Positions 15,054 through 21,619 of a DNA stretch of 23,501 nucleotides are shown here, in pieces. A model generated the notes under the pieces. The model was given only the letters and a program-made list of their open reading frames with translations. It was not told the origin of the DNA and did no database searches. Source of the DNA: a virus; IMG/VR virus record IMGVR_UViG_3300030061_003813, positions 34,654 through 58,154 of that record; one strand, given 5' to 3'. The position numbers were made by a program, and so were the translations under genes. Positions within the stretch are counted from its first letter, which is position 1. Every line of letters starts with the position of its first letter.

Positions 15054-15081
15054 GTTTTTCTAGCCGTTATCTCATTTTAAG

Positions 15082-15095
15082 TGAAGTAAACTTCA
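15082..15095. promoter_or_regulatory. Inverted repeat TGAAGT-AA-ACTTCA, candidate operator
   Basis: A perfect 6-bp dyad with a 2-nt spacer lies in the divergent gap between the HNH gene and the helix-turn-helix gene. Good shape for a dimeric repressor site; the bound protein is unknown, though the adjacent helix-turn-helix protein is the natural candidate. Confidence 0.4.
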
Positions 15096-15131
15096 TAAAA
15101 AGTAATCGGTCTTAAATTAAAGTAAACAGGG

Positions 15132-15159
15132 TTGACGTTTTATTAATTGAATTTACCTT
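15132..15159 (+). promoter_or_regulatory. Sigma70-like promoter for the helix-turn-helix gene
   Basis: TTGACG (15132-15137) and TACCTT (15154-15159) are 16 nt apart. The -35 matches five of six, the -10 is weak. Position, about 23 nt before the ATG at 15183, is suitable. Confidence 0.35.
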
Positions 15160-15164
15160 AAGTA

Positions 15165-15177
15165 TGTAGTTTCTACA
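15165..15177 (+). promoter_or_regulatory. Inverted repeat TGTAG-TTT-CTACA abutting the helix-turn-helix start
   Basis: A perfect 5-bp dyad with a 3-nt loop ends 5 nt before the ATG. It could be an autoregulatory operator downstream of the promoter or a 5'-leader hairpin that hides the start. There is no visible SD for this gene. Confidence 0.35.
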
Positions 15178-15182
15178 CGATC

Positions 15183-15443
15183 ATGTCAAAGAAAATCTGG
15201 TTTCCTGTGAAGGAAGCCTTGGAAGAATTGCAAATTGAGCGCAAGCAGCTTTTCCGTATGAGAGATGACGGAACGTGCAAGCTTGGAACGCATTATGCCG
15301 CATTTCCTGAGACTAGGTCAAGAGACAACTATCGCTGGAATGTTCCCAAGGTTAAAAAAATTCTGAAAGAACAAGAGGCTAAACAGAACACAGAAGTAAT
15401 TTCTGTTTCTTTTGACAACCGATTGTCCTCTGAGGCCGCCTAG
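15183..15443 (+). CDS. Excisionase-like small DNA-binding protein
   Basis: 86 residues: 'WFPVKEALEELQIERKQLFR' forms the helix-turn-helix pattern (about 6-25), followed by 'KLGTHYAAFPETRS' and 'NYRWNVPKVKKILKE', the wing and final helix of MerR/excisionase-type proteins. The layout (HTH, G-x-H-Y, then R-W/I-x-(V/I)-P) is shared with the plus-strand gene at 4987-5451. It stands alone on the plus strand, with a sigma70-like promoter and two inverted repeats upstream, suggesting self-regulation. Its last 65 nt overlap the tail of the convergent integrase-like gene. It could be an excisionase or repressor left from a lysogenic ancestor, or an early regulator. Confidence 0.65.
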   Translation: MSKKIWFPVKEALEELQIERKQLFRMRDDGTCKLGTHYAAFPETRSRDNYRWNVPKVKKILKEQEAKQNTEVISVSFDNRLSSEAA

Positions 15444-15819
15444 CAGGCGTGTAATAAATTTTACGAACTTTATGAGCTAGGAGGACATCATCTATCTGTG
15501 ATACAAGACCTGTGTCTTGAGCTTGCGAGAGTGATTCAGAGAGTGTATCCCAGCAGCTCTTCATTCTGGAGGGCTGTTTTTCTTTGAGTTGAAACAAGAA
15601 AACCCACTGAGGGTGAAGTGGGCGCAATGGTCGTTTTTTATGTTCAAGACTAATGCTGTTGTCTTTGTTCCAAACAAAATGCTTTAGCTCTTCTGGGTGT
15701 TTACCATAAACAGCAACCATCCCATAAAGCCACGCAATTTTTTCCAGTCCTGGTTTGGCTGCTAAAGAAAAGAACTCGTCTAAAATTTCTTGATCGCGAG
15801 GCACGCTACGAATAGTCAT
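15379..15819 (-). CDS. Integrase-like protein, degenerate tyrosine recombinase fragment
   Basis: Residues 1-75 follow the start of the catalytic domain of cyanobacterial and cyanophage tyrosine recombinases: 'RSVPRDQEILDEF', then 'IAWLYGMVAVYG' and, where these enzymes have 'GLRPHEL', 'GKHPEEL' (the catalytic Arg is Lys or lost), next a strand 'ISLEHKKRPLRPLHPQWVFLFQL'. The later His-x-x-Arg and Tyr motifs are not found; the last part (LAHKVRKIYYTPARRP) does not fit the active site. It has 146 residues, against about 300 or more for a full integrase. Either the gene is truncated, or the domain now serves another role. It lies beside an excisionase-like gene, which strengthens the recombination link. 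Family link is fair; activity is unlikely. Confidence 0.5.
   Translation of the reverse strand: MTIRSVPRDQEILDEFFSLAAKPGLEKIAWLYGMVAVYGKHPEELKHFVWNKDNSISLEHKKRPLRPLHPQWVFLFQLKEKQPSRMKSCWDTLSESLSQAQDTGLVSQIDDVLLAHKVRKIYYTPARRPQRTIGCQKKQKLLLCSV
15437..15449. other. Small hairpin at the end of the excisionase-like gene
   Basis: CGCCT-AGC-AGGCG spans its stop codon. There is no T-run, so it is at best a weak terminator; it lies inside the opposing gene as well. Confidence 0.2.
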
Positions 15820-15939
15820 GGCTTATGTCGCTAGTGAGCTTACTATACCCATAAGGGTCATTTGTCTGTGAATGAAAACTGTCATCTCAAGAAACCTTTA
15901 GGTAACTTGATGTAAGTATTCTATATTATTAAGATTTAC

Positions 15940-17592
15940 TTATGACTGACCACCTGAGTCGGGTTTTTGGCCAGAGGCTGGAATATACGCTATTCCATTT
16001 TTGTCAAACATAATGAACTGCTGAAGCTCGATAAATTCAGTAGGAAAGTTAAACAACTTCTGCAACATCGGTATCATTATTGGTGACTGGCAATTGTATG
16101 GAGGAATGTCCATATGACTGACACCATATTCAGTAAATGAATTAAACGAATCTTTTTGTTCTTTAATTGTTTTATCAATTAAATTATTTTCCCATTCAGT
16201 CATTAATCCTGCATCGATAGGAAAATCAGATGGTTCAGTAGGAAACTCATCTGCAAGGTATTTCATTGCATAAATATGTTTGCAATAACGATATTGATCT
16301 AATACATAAGTCCAATCATCTGAGATTTCTGTAATGTCTAGACCACTTTGTTTATAATCACCATATTTTGGCATCCCTTCTGCCACCTGGGTTGGTGAGG
16401 GATTGTCGCCAAAACCACGTCTATAGATTTTACCGAAATCAGCAAATTGTCCAGGGACATCTCGATACAACGTCTTGGGATCTCTAACGTCTTTAGTTTC
16501 ACCACTTACACCAACACCAACCAATTGATATCCACTTGGTGCAACGATAGTTAAACTTCTGTTTTGTACTATCTTCTCATTGACTTCTGTCATCATGGCA
16601 TTCGACAGTTGTCCTAATTCATAAATTTCTTCTGTACGTCCAGGTTTTAACGTAGCTACGTTAGTCCTTGGGAATAAAGGTTTTCTTCTAACGCCTAAAT
16701 TAGATAAGTAAGCATAATCACGACGTGTAAAATCTTGGCATGAACAACAATAACGTGGGCCTGTTTGAAAGAAACGTCCTGAATGTGGAGGAATTCTTGA
16801 TGGTGTAGCTAGTATTCCATCAATCGTTCCTTGTACAGAACCTAATTTTTCTAGTTTTAAAATGCCCTGGTACTGGTCTACGTCGATCAAAACAGCTTGA
16901 ACAAAACCAAAACGACGGTTTGTAGCCGGATCTCGACTATCAATTTCAATAGCTGTACCAGATACAGTTAATATTTTGTCTTCTAAAATATCCCCATTAA
17001 TTGGTTTTAATGTCTTTGTTGTACCTGAAAAAGTAACAAATAACGGTGGAGGAACTGGATTAATCGTACTAAACGTACCACTCAATTGGATATACCAATA
17101 ATTTTGATTGTCTTGTGGTACACCAAGGAACAAAGTATTCTTAGGAACTTCTCCTGAAATAGCTAGTAATGTTCCCGCTCCATCATCAAGACGATCAAAT
17201 CTAAGGTTACCTGGATGTATTTTACCTGCCCAATGAATTCCTAGTTCTTTATTCTTAGTTGGAAAACCTCTAAATGTTCCTGAGAGCTGAGGCTCTCTTG
17301 CACCTATTTGATCAATAGCTCCTGATGTTGTAGGGATAATGTAAGCAAAATTATATTCATAGGCTGTGTTTTTTAAATTAGCGGTTCCTAATTCATAACC
17401 ACGTCGCCAACGAGACCAGGTTGATTCTCGATCTACGGTATATAAAGAGTTTGGAATAGATCCTCCAAAAACTCCTTCGATTGGTTCGACACGATATTTT
17501 TCAATCTTTGGTCCGCTTCCATCAAAAGATTGTTTTTTAAAATTACCAAACCCATTGGAACCGCCAAATGGATTTGATTTTTTGCTAGCCAT
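15940..17592 (-). CDS. Virion structural protein with split SWIM-like zinc motif (550 aa)
   Basis: No signal peptide or TM helix. The Gly/Ser/Phe-rich N-terminus (SNPFGGSNGFGNF) is followed by beta-rich text with many aromatic, Pro and Gly residues, as in tail or baseplate proteins. CSCQDF (283-288) and CKHIYAM (437-443) together give the Cys-x-Cys...Cys-x-His pattern of a SWIM zinc finger, here separated by about 150 residues. 'RRDYAYLSNLG' and 'LYRDVPGQF' lie between. Similar split motifs may occur in other cyanophage structural proteins. It is 3 nt after the 264-aa gene and so shares its message. The zinc site is a prediction; the virion role is inferred from location and composition. Confidence 0.7.
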   Translation of the reverse strand: MASKKSNPFGGSNGFGNFKKQSFDGSGPKIEKYRVEPIEGVFGGSIPNSLYTVDRESTWSRWRRGYELGTANLKNTAYEYNFAYIIPTTSGAIDQIGAREPQLSGTFRGFPTKNKELGIHWAGKIHPGNLRFDRLDDGAGTLLAISGEVPKNTLFLGVPQDNQNYWYIQLSGTFSTINPVPPPLFVTFSGTTKTLKPINGDILEDKILTVSGTAIEIDSRDPATNRRFGFVQAVLIDVDQYQGILKLEKLGSVQGTIDGILATPSRIPPHSGRFFQTGPRYCCSCQDFTRRDYAYLSNLGVRRKPLFPRTNVATLKPGRTEEIYELGQLSNAMMTEVNEKIVQNRSLTIVAPSGYQLVGVGVSGETKDVRDPKTLYRDVPGQFADFGKIYRRGFGDNPSPTQVAEGMPKYGDYKQSGLDITEISDDWTYVLDQYRYCKHIYAMKYLADEFPTEPSDFPIDAGLMTEWENNLIDKTIKEQKDSFNSFTEYGVSHMDIPPYNCQSPIMIPMLQKLFNFPTEFIELQQFIMFDKNGIAYIPASGQKPDSGGQS

Positions 17593-17595
17593 TTA

Positions 17596-18390
17596 TCAAT
17601 AGAAGCCGCCTTGCGCAATAATGTGAGCACCAGGAATATAACCGGAAGCTGTGTTATACACACCTCGTTGAAGAACGCCTACATAAAGTCGATCACCACG
17701 TTGTAGATAAATACCACGATTTTTTAAAGGTGTCTTAGGGCCTAAACCAGTAGTATTTCCTTGTTGTGGTACAGGTGTTGCTAATTCAGGCATAACATCT
17801 GAACAGTCAACAAAACCAGAATTACTAGGTACTGTTTTGCTAAACACAGGGACATAATCACCGTCTCCTGGAATTGGTACCGTAGTACCGCGAGTGTGGT
17901 AGACAACAAAGGTAACAGCAGGAAGATTAGTAGAACTTAAAGAATTAAACGTAAAACCAGAAGCAGTAGGGCTTGCTACACCTGAAAAATGAATAGCAGT
18001 GTTAACAACATTTAATGCGGTATTTCCTGTGTATGTGTAATATCCTTGTCCACTTTCAGCAGGTGTCGTTAAGACGCCTGTATTTTCTACATAAATAATT
18101 TGACCTTTTGTTAAACCAATAAAAGTTCCTGAAGTATCTGCATTAATGGTGTAATCAATATGAACAGCATCTGAAGTATCATCACGGACAATAGTAATTG
18201 AATCAACAACACCACCACTATTATTATCGGAGCTTAAGGTTGCATCCATGTCAACCAATAAGCCAGGACTTTGTCCACCTTGAACATTAAGGTCTGTGTT
18301 ATTACCAACAACTTGATTAGTCAGTCGTGTGCGTGCCAACAACGGACGATCAACAAAAACAGGTTGTTTATTAGTATTGGTTGCTGTCAT
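17596..18390 (-). CDS. Probable virion protein, beta-rich (264 aa)
   Basis: Thr/Ser/Gly/Asn/Val-rich, low charge, no domain recognised. The N-terminal 'QPVFVDRPLLARTRLTNQ' and the C-terminal 'NRGIYLQRGDRLYVGVLQRG' with 'SGYIPGAHIIAQGGFY' look like beta-sandwich strands. It starts with an ATG at 18390 after a short AT-rich gap of 34 nt, where the minus strand reads 'ATAAAATAGATAG', possibly a promoter. The following 550-aa gene is 3 nt away. Likely a tail or head accessory protein. Confidence 0.65.
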   Translation of the reverse strand: MTATNTNKQPVFVDRPLLARTRLTNQVVGNNTDLNVQGGQSPGLLVDMDATLSSDNNSGGVVDSITIVRDDTSDAVHIDYTINADTSGTFIGLTKGQIIYVENTGVLTTPAESGQGYYTYTGNTALNVVNTAIHFSGVASPTASGFTFNSLSSTNLPAVTFVVYHTRGTTVPIPGDGDYVPVFSKTVPSNSGFVDCSDVMPELATPVPQQGNTTGLGPKTPLKNRGIYLQRGDRLYVGVLQRGVYNTASGYIPGAHIIAQGGFY

Positions 18391-18424
18391 TTAATTGCTG
18401 TTCTTATCTATCTATTTTATCGTA

Positions 18425-19021
18425 CTATGGATAAAACGTATCATAACTTTGCATCAGTCTAGCTGCATCTCTTTTGCTCTGATCAGTAAGCGTCTGCAAT
18501 AACTTACTAAAACCATGGCTAGGAGGAGTAGATTTAAGAGAGTTGTTAAGGAGTTGCCCTAGCATAAGTTGTTCAAACTCTTTTTCTGGATTTCTTGCTT
18601 TTTCTTTTTTAGCTTCAACAGTAATGTTATATGTATCTCCTGTTTGTTTTACTGTAGTATCATCTAAATTAACACCAGTAAAGGCTGGGTCGGTTGGATT
18701 ATAAACTGACCAGGCTCCAAACCCTTGTTGATCTTTTATAATTTTTGCAGCTCTTGTATTAGTATCTAAATCATATAATTGTTCATTTTTTTCAATTCCA
18801 AATTGTTTACGTCGCTCAGGCCCCATATCCCCAAGCATATTAATTTGAAAAGCGCCGTAACTTAAATCTCCGGTATTTGCATTAGGGTTTAATGCCAGTC
18901 GATTCAAGCCAGATTCTCTCCGAGCAATTTCAATCATTGTTGGAAGCTCTTGCGGAGAAAAGCCTGCTTTTAACAATGATTCGGCTAATTGTTTTTTAGT
19001 AACGTAAGACGGTGATGTCAT
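18425..19021 (-). CDS. Lytic transglycosylase (SLT-like), virion-associated
   Basis: Residues about 25-107 form a lysozyme-like SLT core: catalytic Glu36 in 'ARRESGLN', 'GDLSYGAFQINM' (51-62) and 'FGAWSVY' (101-107), which is the usual ES...GxxQIN...AWxxY order. A charged helical region (EAKKEKARNPEKEFEQLML) and a Ser-rich tail come next. Because it is embedded among virion genes and not next to the endolysin, it probably cuts peptidoglycan during DNA entry. It overlaps the preceding gene by 4 nt (ATGA). Confidence 0.8.
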   Translation of the reverse strand: MTSPSYVTKKQLAESLLKAGFSPQELPTMIEIARRESGLNRLALNPNANTGDLSYGAFQINMLGDMGPERRKQFGIEKNEQLYDLDTNTRAAKIIKDQQGFGAWSVYNPTDPAFTGVNLDDTTVKQTGDTYNITVEAKKEKARNPEKEFEQLMLGQLLNNSLKSTPPSHGFSKLLQTLTDQSKRDAARLMQSYDTFYP

Positions 19022-19833
19022 TTCTTTTTCTTCTCCAGCTCTTTCATATATTCTTGCATAAACGCTTGTTCTTCTAGCATTTGAGTTGCTTCAGCTAGCT
19101 GTGCAAGACCTTGCTTTTTATTGCCTTCAATCACTTGTGTTTGTGCATCCTTATCAGTCATTGTATAAGGCATTTGAACACCACCACCTTTAACAAAACC
19201 TTCCATAGTTGCTGGATAGCCTTCAGGGAACATACCGGTTTTAATACCGCTCATTTGCGGATTAAAGGTCCGGTCTGATGCCATCGGCGTTTGGAAGTCG
19301 CTATAAAGATGTGGATTATGTGCTTTATGAATAGCTAAACCAAGATCTCTTACTTGGTTCATTTCAGCTTGTGTTTTAGCAGCACCACGGCCTTGTTCAT
19401 ACAAAGCCATTTGATACTGCATAGGATTTGTATCAATGGATTGCTCAGCGGAAGCAGGAAGATCTTTATTGGGATTGAACTGAGGAATATAGCCACCACC
19501 AGGGGCATCAGCGTCTAAAGATTGTGCTTGTGCTGCATTACCACCACCTACACCTGTTGAAATTCCTTCGGGGTAATCAGTAACAACACGTGCTGATAAA
19601 GGCAACGTTCCATAACTTGTTTGAGTGCGCGGCATGGGTCCTAAAGGACCACTAAAACCTGGACGACCTTTATTCCCACGACCATAGAATCCACTACTTC
19701 GATAAGTATCTGGTTCAAGTAAACCAGCCATTTTTGCAAGTTCGTATCCAGTAAGAGCTGTACCAGCTCCTCCTAAAATAGTTGTAATTGCTTTAGCGCC
19801 TGTAAGAGCAGGACCAACAAATTGTAAAGGCAT
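19018..19833 (-). CDS. Probable internal virion protein with Gly-rich N-terminus
   Basis: The first 40 residues are hydrophobic and Gly/Ala-rich (ALTGAKAITTILGGAGTALTG), a glycine-zipper-like segment that could insert into a membrane. A Gly/Pro-rich linker follows (RGNKGRPGFSGPLGPMPRTQ). The C-terminal third is helical and ends in a coiled, Lys-rich stretch (MLEEQAFMQEYMKELEKKKK). Its coupling to the transglycosylase by a 4-nt overlap suggests the two act together in the ejection apparatus. No family is recognised. Confidence 0.6.
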   Translation of the reverse strand: MPLQFVGPALTGAKAITTILGGAGTALTGYELAKMAGLLEPDTYRSSGFYGRGNKGRPGFSGPLGPMPRTQTSYGTLPLSARVVTDYPEGISTGVGGGNAAQAQSLDADAPGGGYIPQFNPNKDLPASAEQSIDTNPMQYQMALYEQGRGAAKTQAEMNQVRDLGLAIHKAHNPHLYSDFQTPMASDRTFNPQMSGIKTGMFPEGYPATMEGFVKGGGVQMPYTMTDKDAQTQVIEGNKKQGLAQLAEATQMLEEQAFMQEYMKELEKKKK

Positions 19834-19835
19834 GA

Positions 19836-20315
19836 TTATCGAGTCGTAGCGTGAAGGTAGATGTTTGCGCCGATTGCAGTATCAGCAGGGCCTGGTAATG
19901 CCTGGATAAATTCAGCTCCTGATCGCTCGTAGCGATACCGAGCTTGCATAGGATCCTTGTAGTTAGGAACATAAAGAATCTGAGCAAGACGATTGGTCTC
20001 ATACATGTAGACCTCGTCCCAAAGCTTCAGAGCTTCTTTAATACTGCTTGAACGAATCGTACGATCAACGTCACCTATGATCCCTTCAACTCGTGTGCTA
20101 GGTACTTGGAAAGTGTCCTCAAACGAAGCAAGTTGAGTTTTCTTTTCAGCTGCATCACAACGACCAATCTGAAGAACTATTTTGTCGTGGAACACTGCAT
20201 CTGGAACAGAATTTAATGACTCTTCCAAACGTGCATAATCACCAGCTGGAACACTAACAACGTAGTAACCCAGATGATATCGAATACGACTTTTATTAAA
20301 ATCAGATAGTTGCAC
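19836..20315 (-). CDS. Probable virion/neck protein (159 aa)
   Basis: The start is GTG at 20315 (MQLSDFNKSRIRYHLGYY); no ATG is available nearby. The text 'VPAGDYARLEESLNSV' and 'RVEGIIGDVDRTIRSSSIKEALKLWDEV' is helical; 'RLAQILYVPNYKDPMQAR' and 'SGAEFIQALPGPADTAIG' follow. Size and place (after the capsid genes, before the Gly-rich ejection-type protein) would fit a head-completion or neck protein, but this is inference. It ends 2 nt before the next start. Confidence 0.6.
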   Translation of the reverse strand: MQLSDFNKSRIRYHLGYYVVSVPAGDYARLEESLNSVPDAVFHDKIVLQIGRCDAAEKKTQLASFEDTFQVPSTRVEGIIGDVDRTIRSSSIKEALKLWDEVYMYETNRLAQILYVPNYKDPMQARYRYERSGAEFIQALPGPADTAIGANIYLHATTR

Positions 20316-20358
20316 TGTAAGCCGCCGGTATTTTTTTATTATACTTTGCGTTAATAAA

Positions 20359-20378
20359 AAAAGCCCCGAAGGGCTTTT
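20359..20378 (-). terminator. Rho-independent terminator with UUCG loop
   Basis: On the minus strand: AAAAGCCC, loop TTCG, GGGCTTTT, and a run of seven T in all. The stem is 8 bp, closed by a C-G pair around UUCG, a very stable tetraloop. It lies right after the stop of the helix-hairpin-helix gene (20380) and before the 159-aa gene, so it ends the capsid-side transcript. Confidence 0.85.
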
Positions 20379-20379
20379 A

Positions 20380-20790
20380 TTAAACTCTAACTAAATCAGC
20401 GGCAAAAACAGAATCCCAATCAACACGTTTAATTTGTTTTAATTGATCCAAACTGTGAAATCTTTCACCCGACAATGAAAGTTGTAAGTCTTTAATTTCA
20501 CGAGCTGTTTTTAAACCAATTCCTTTAATATGATCAGCAATCATTTGGGCTGTTGCTGAATTGATATTAAGGCGTGTTTCAGGAGGGAATTTACGAATTT
20601 CTTCTTTAGCTGCAGCGTCTTTTACTTGAAGAGTTTTAACTTGTTTAGTTGCCTTTTGATCGGGAACAACTTCAGTTTTATAAGCGGTAAATACACGACC
20701 GTCTTGATCTTCGATCATAAACCAATCGCCATCATCCCACTCGCTAACAACTTTAACTCGCGCTCCTGTTTTTACGTGCTGATAAAGCAT
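20380..20790 (-). CDS. Helix-hairpin-helix protein (136 aa)
   Basis: N-terminal residues 1-45 form a small beta-barrel-like stretch (GARVKVVSEWDDGDWFMIED). Residues about 74-121 carry a tandem helix-hairpin-helix (ComEA-type) pattern: LNINSATAQMIADHIKGIG, then 'LKTAREIKDLQL' and 'FHSLDQLKQI'. HhH motifs bind DNA backbone, so a role in DNA packaging, replication or head filling is plausible. It is a one-gene unit between a perfect hairpin upstream (20792-20816) and a strong terminator downstream. The start is the ATG at 20790. Confidence 0.8.
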   Translation of the reverse strand: MLYQHVKTGARVKVVSEWDDGDWFMIEDQDGRVFTAYKTEVVPDQKATKQVKTLQVKDAAAKEEIRKFPPETRLNINSATAQMIADHIKGIGLKTAREIKDLQLSLSGERFHSLDQLKQIKRVDWDSVFAADLVRV

Positions 20791-20791
20791 A

Positions 20792-20816
20792 AGGACCAGA
20801 TTAAATCTCTGGTCCT
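20792..20816 (-). terminator. Perfect 9-bp hairpin between decoration and HhH genes
   Basis: AGGACCAGA and TCTGGTCCT flank a 7-nt loop. It lacks a proper T-run and ends 2 nt before the HhH start codon. It could be a leaky terminator of the capsid message, an RNA processing stem, or a structure that limits translation of the HhH gene. Confidence 0.5.
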
Positions 20817-20831
20817 ATATTACATTAATTA

Positions 20832-21587
20832 TCAGCTAACAGTGCGGTTAGGCAGATACTGCTCCATGTCGGCGTAAGCAACAGCCGTATCAGGACGGAT
20901 GTAGCAAACTTCGACCAGGATGTAACCTTTGCGGCCAGCAGCAACGTCATCAGCGTGAATGGAGAAGCCACCATTCAAAGAAGTAGCGTTAGTCGTTGCT
21001 TTTGAGTAGACCTCAAAAGTAGTATCAGTAGTTAGCTCTTCATAGAGCCACTCTTTGGTCACAATGCCAGTAATGTTCTGGAACGGGTTAGTACCGTATC
21101 CAGCAGTGCCAGCAGGGATGTTGTTGGAGGCTGCCGTTAAGTTTGCACCTTCCACAACACCAGAGGTGCTTACAGGGCCTGCAGGACCAAAAGCAACCAC
21201 TTGAGTACCACCAGAGGTCATCAGACCGCTTTCGGCAACACGACCGTCTCCCCAGCCCTGGGCTACGGAAAGGTTCGTGCGATACACATAAGCAGGACGG
21301 GTGGTATCAGCAGAAACCACCATGCCGGTGATGTCAGTGCGGGTATCATCGTTCCGATAGGGGGAAGGAATGATCACACTGGCAGAAGAGGTGTAACCAG
21401 TGGTGGTCACAGGAACGTAACCACGCAGTTGATAGAACTGCCAACCGGGATTGGCGAGAACAGAGGTAGGGCCTCCATTGGAGGCATCGTTAGTGCCACT
21501 ATCGTTGGTATCAATATTTTTGTACCAACCATTAAGAGGCTCGTTGAAGTTACCGGGGTAAATCTTCTTAGCAGACAAATAAGCCAT
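20832..21587 (-). CDS. Probable capsid decoration or minor head protein (251 aa)
   Basis: Thr/Ser/Gly/Asn-rich beta-type protein with low charge, starting 'AYLSAKKIYPGNFNEPLNGW', and ending 'YILVEVCYIRPDTAVAYADM'. No domain is recognised. It follows the capsid gene by 32 nt and has a clear SD (GGAG) before its ATG. Like the capsid gene it is visibly richer in G+C than the rest of the window, which suits a highly expressed structural protein. A head surface protein is the best guess. Confidence 0.6.
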   Translation of the reverse strand: MAYLSAKKIYPGNFNEPLNGWYKNIDTNDSGTNDASNGGPTSVLANPGWQFYQLRGYVPVTTTGYTSSASVIIPSPYRNDDTRTDITGMVVSADTTRPAYVYRTNLSVAQGWGDGRVAESGLMTSGGTQVVAFGPAGPVSTSGVVEGANLTAASNNIPAGTAGYGTNPFQNITGIVTKEWLYEELTTDTTFEVYSKATTNATSLNGGFSIHADDVAAGRKGYILVEVCYIRPDTAVAYADMEQYLPNRTVS

Positions 21588-21619
21588 TTATTTCTCCAAA
21601 TTAGTTTGAACTATAACAA

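Noticed and set aside
15603-15622. CCCACT...AGTGGG hairpin as terminator
   Set aside because: It lies within the integrase-like coding region, has an 8-nt loop and no T-run on either strand.
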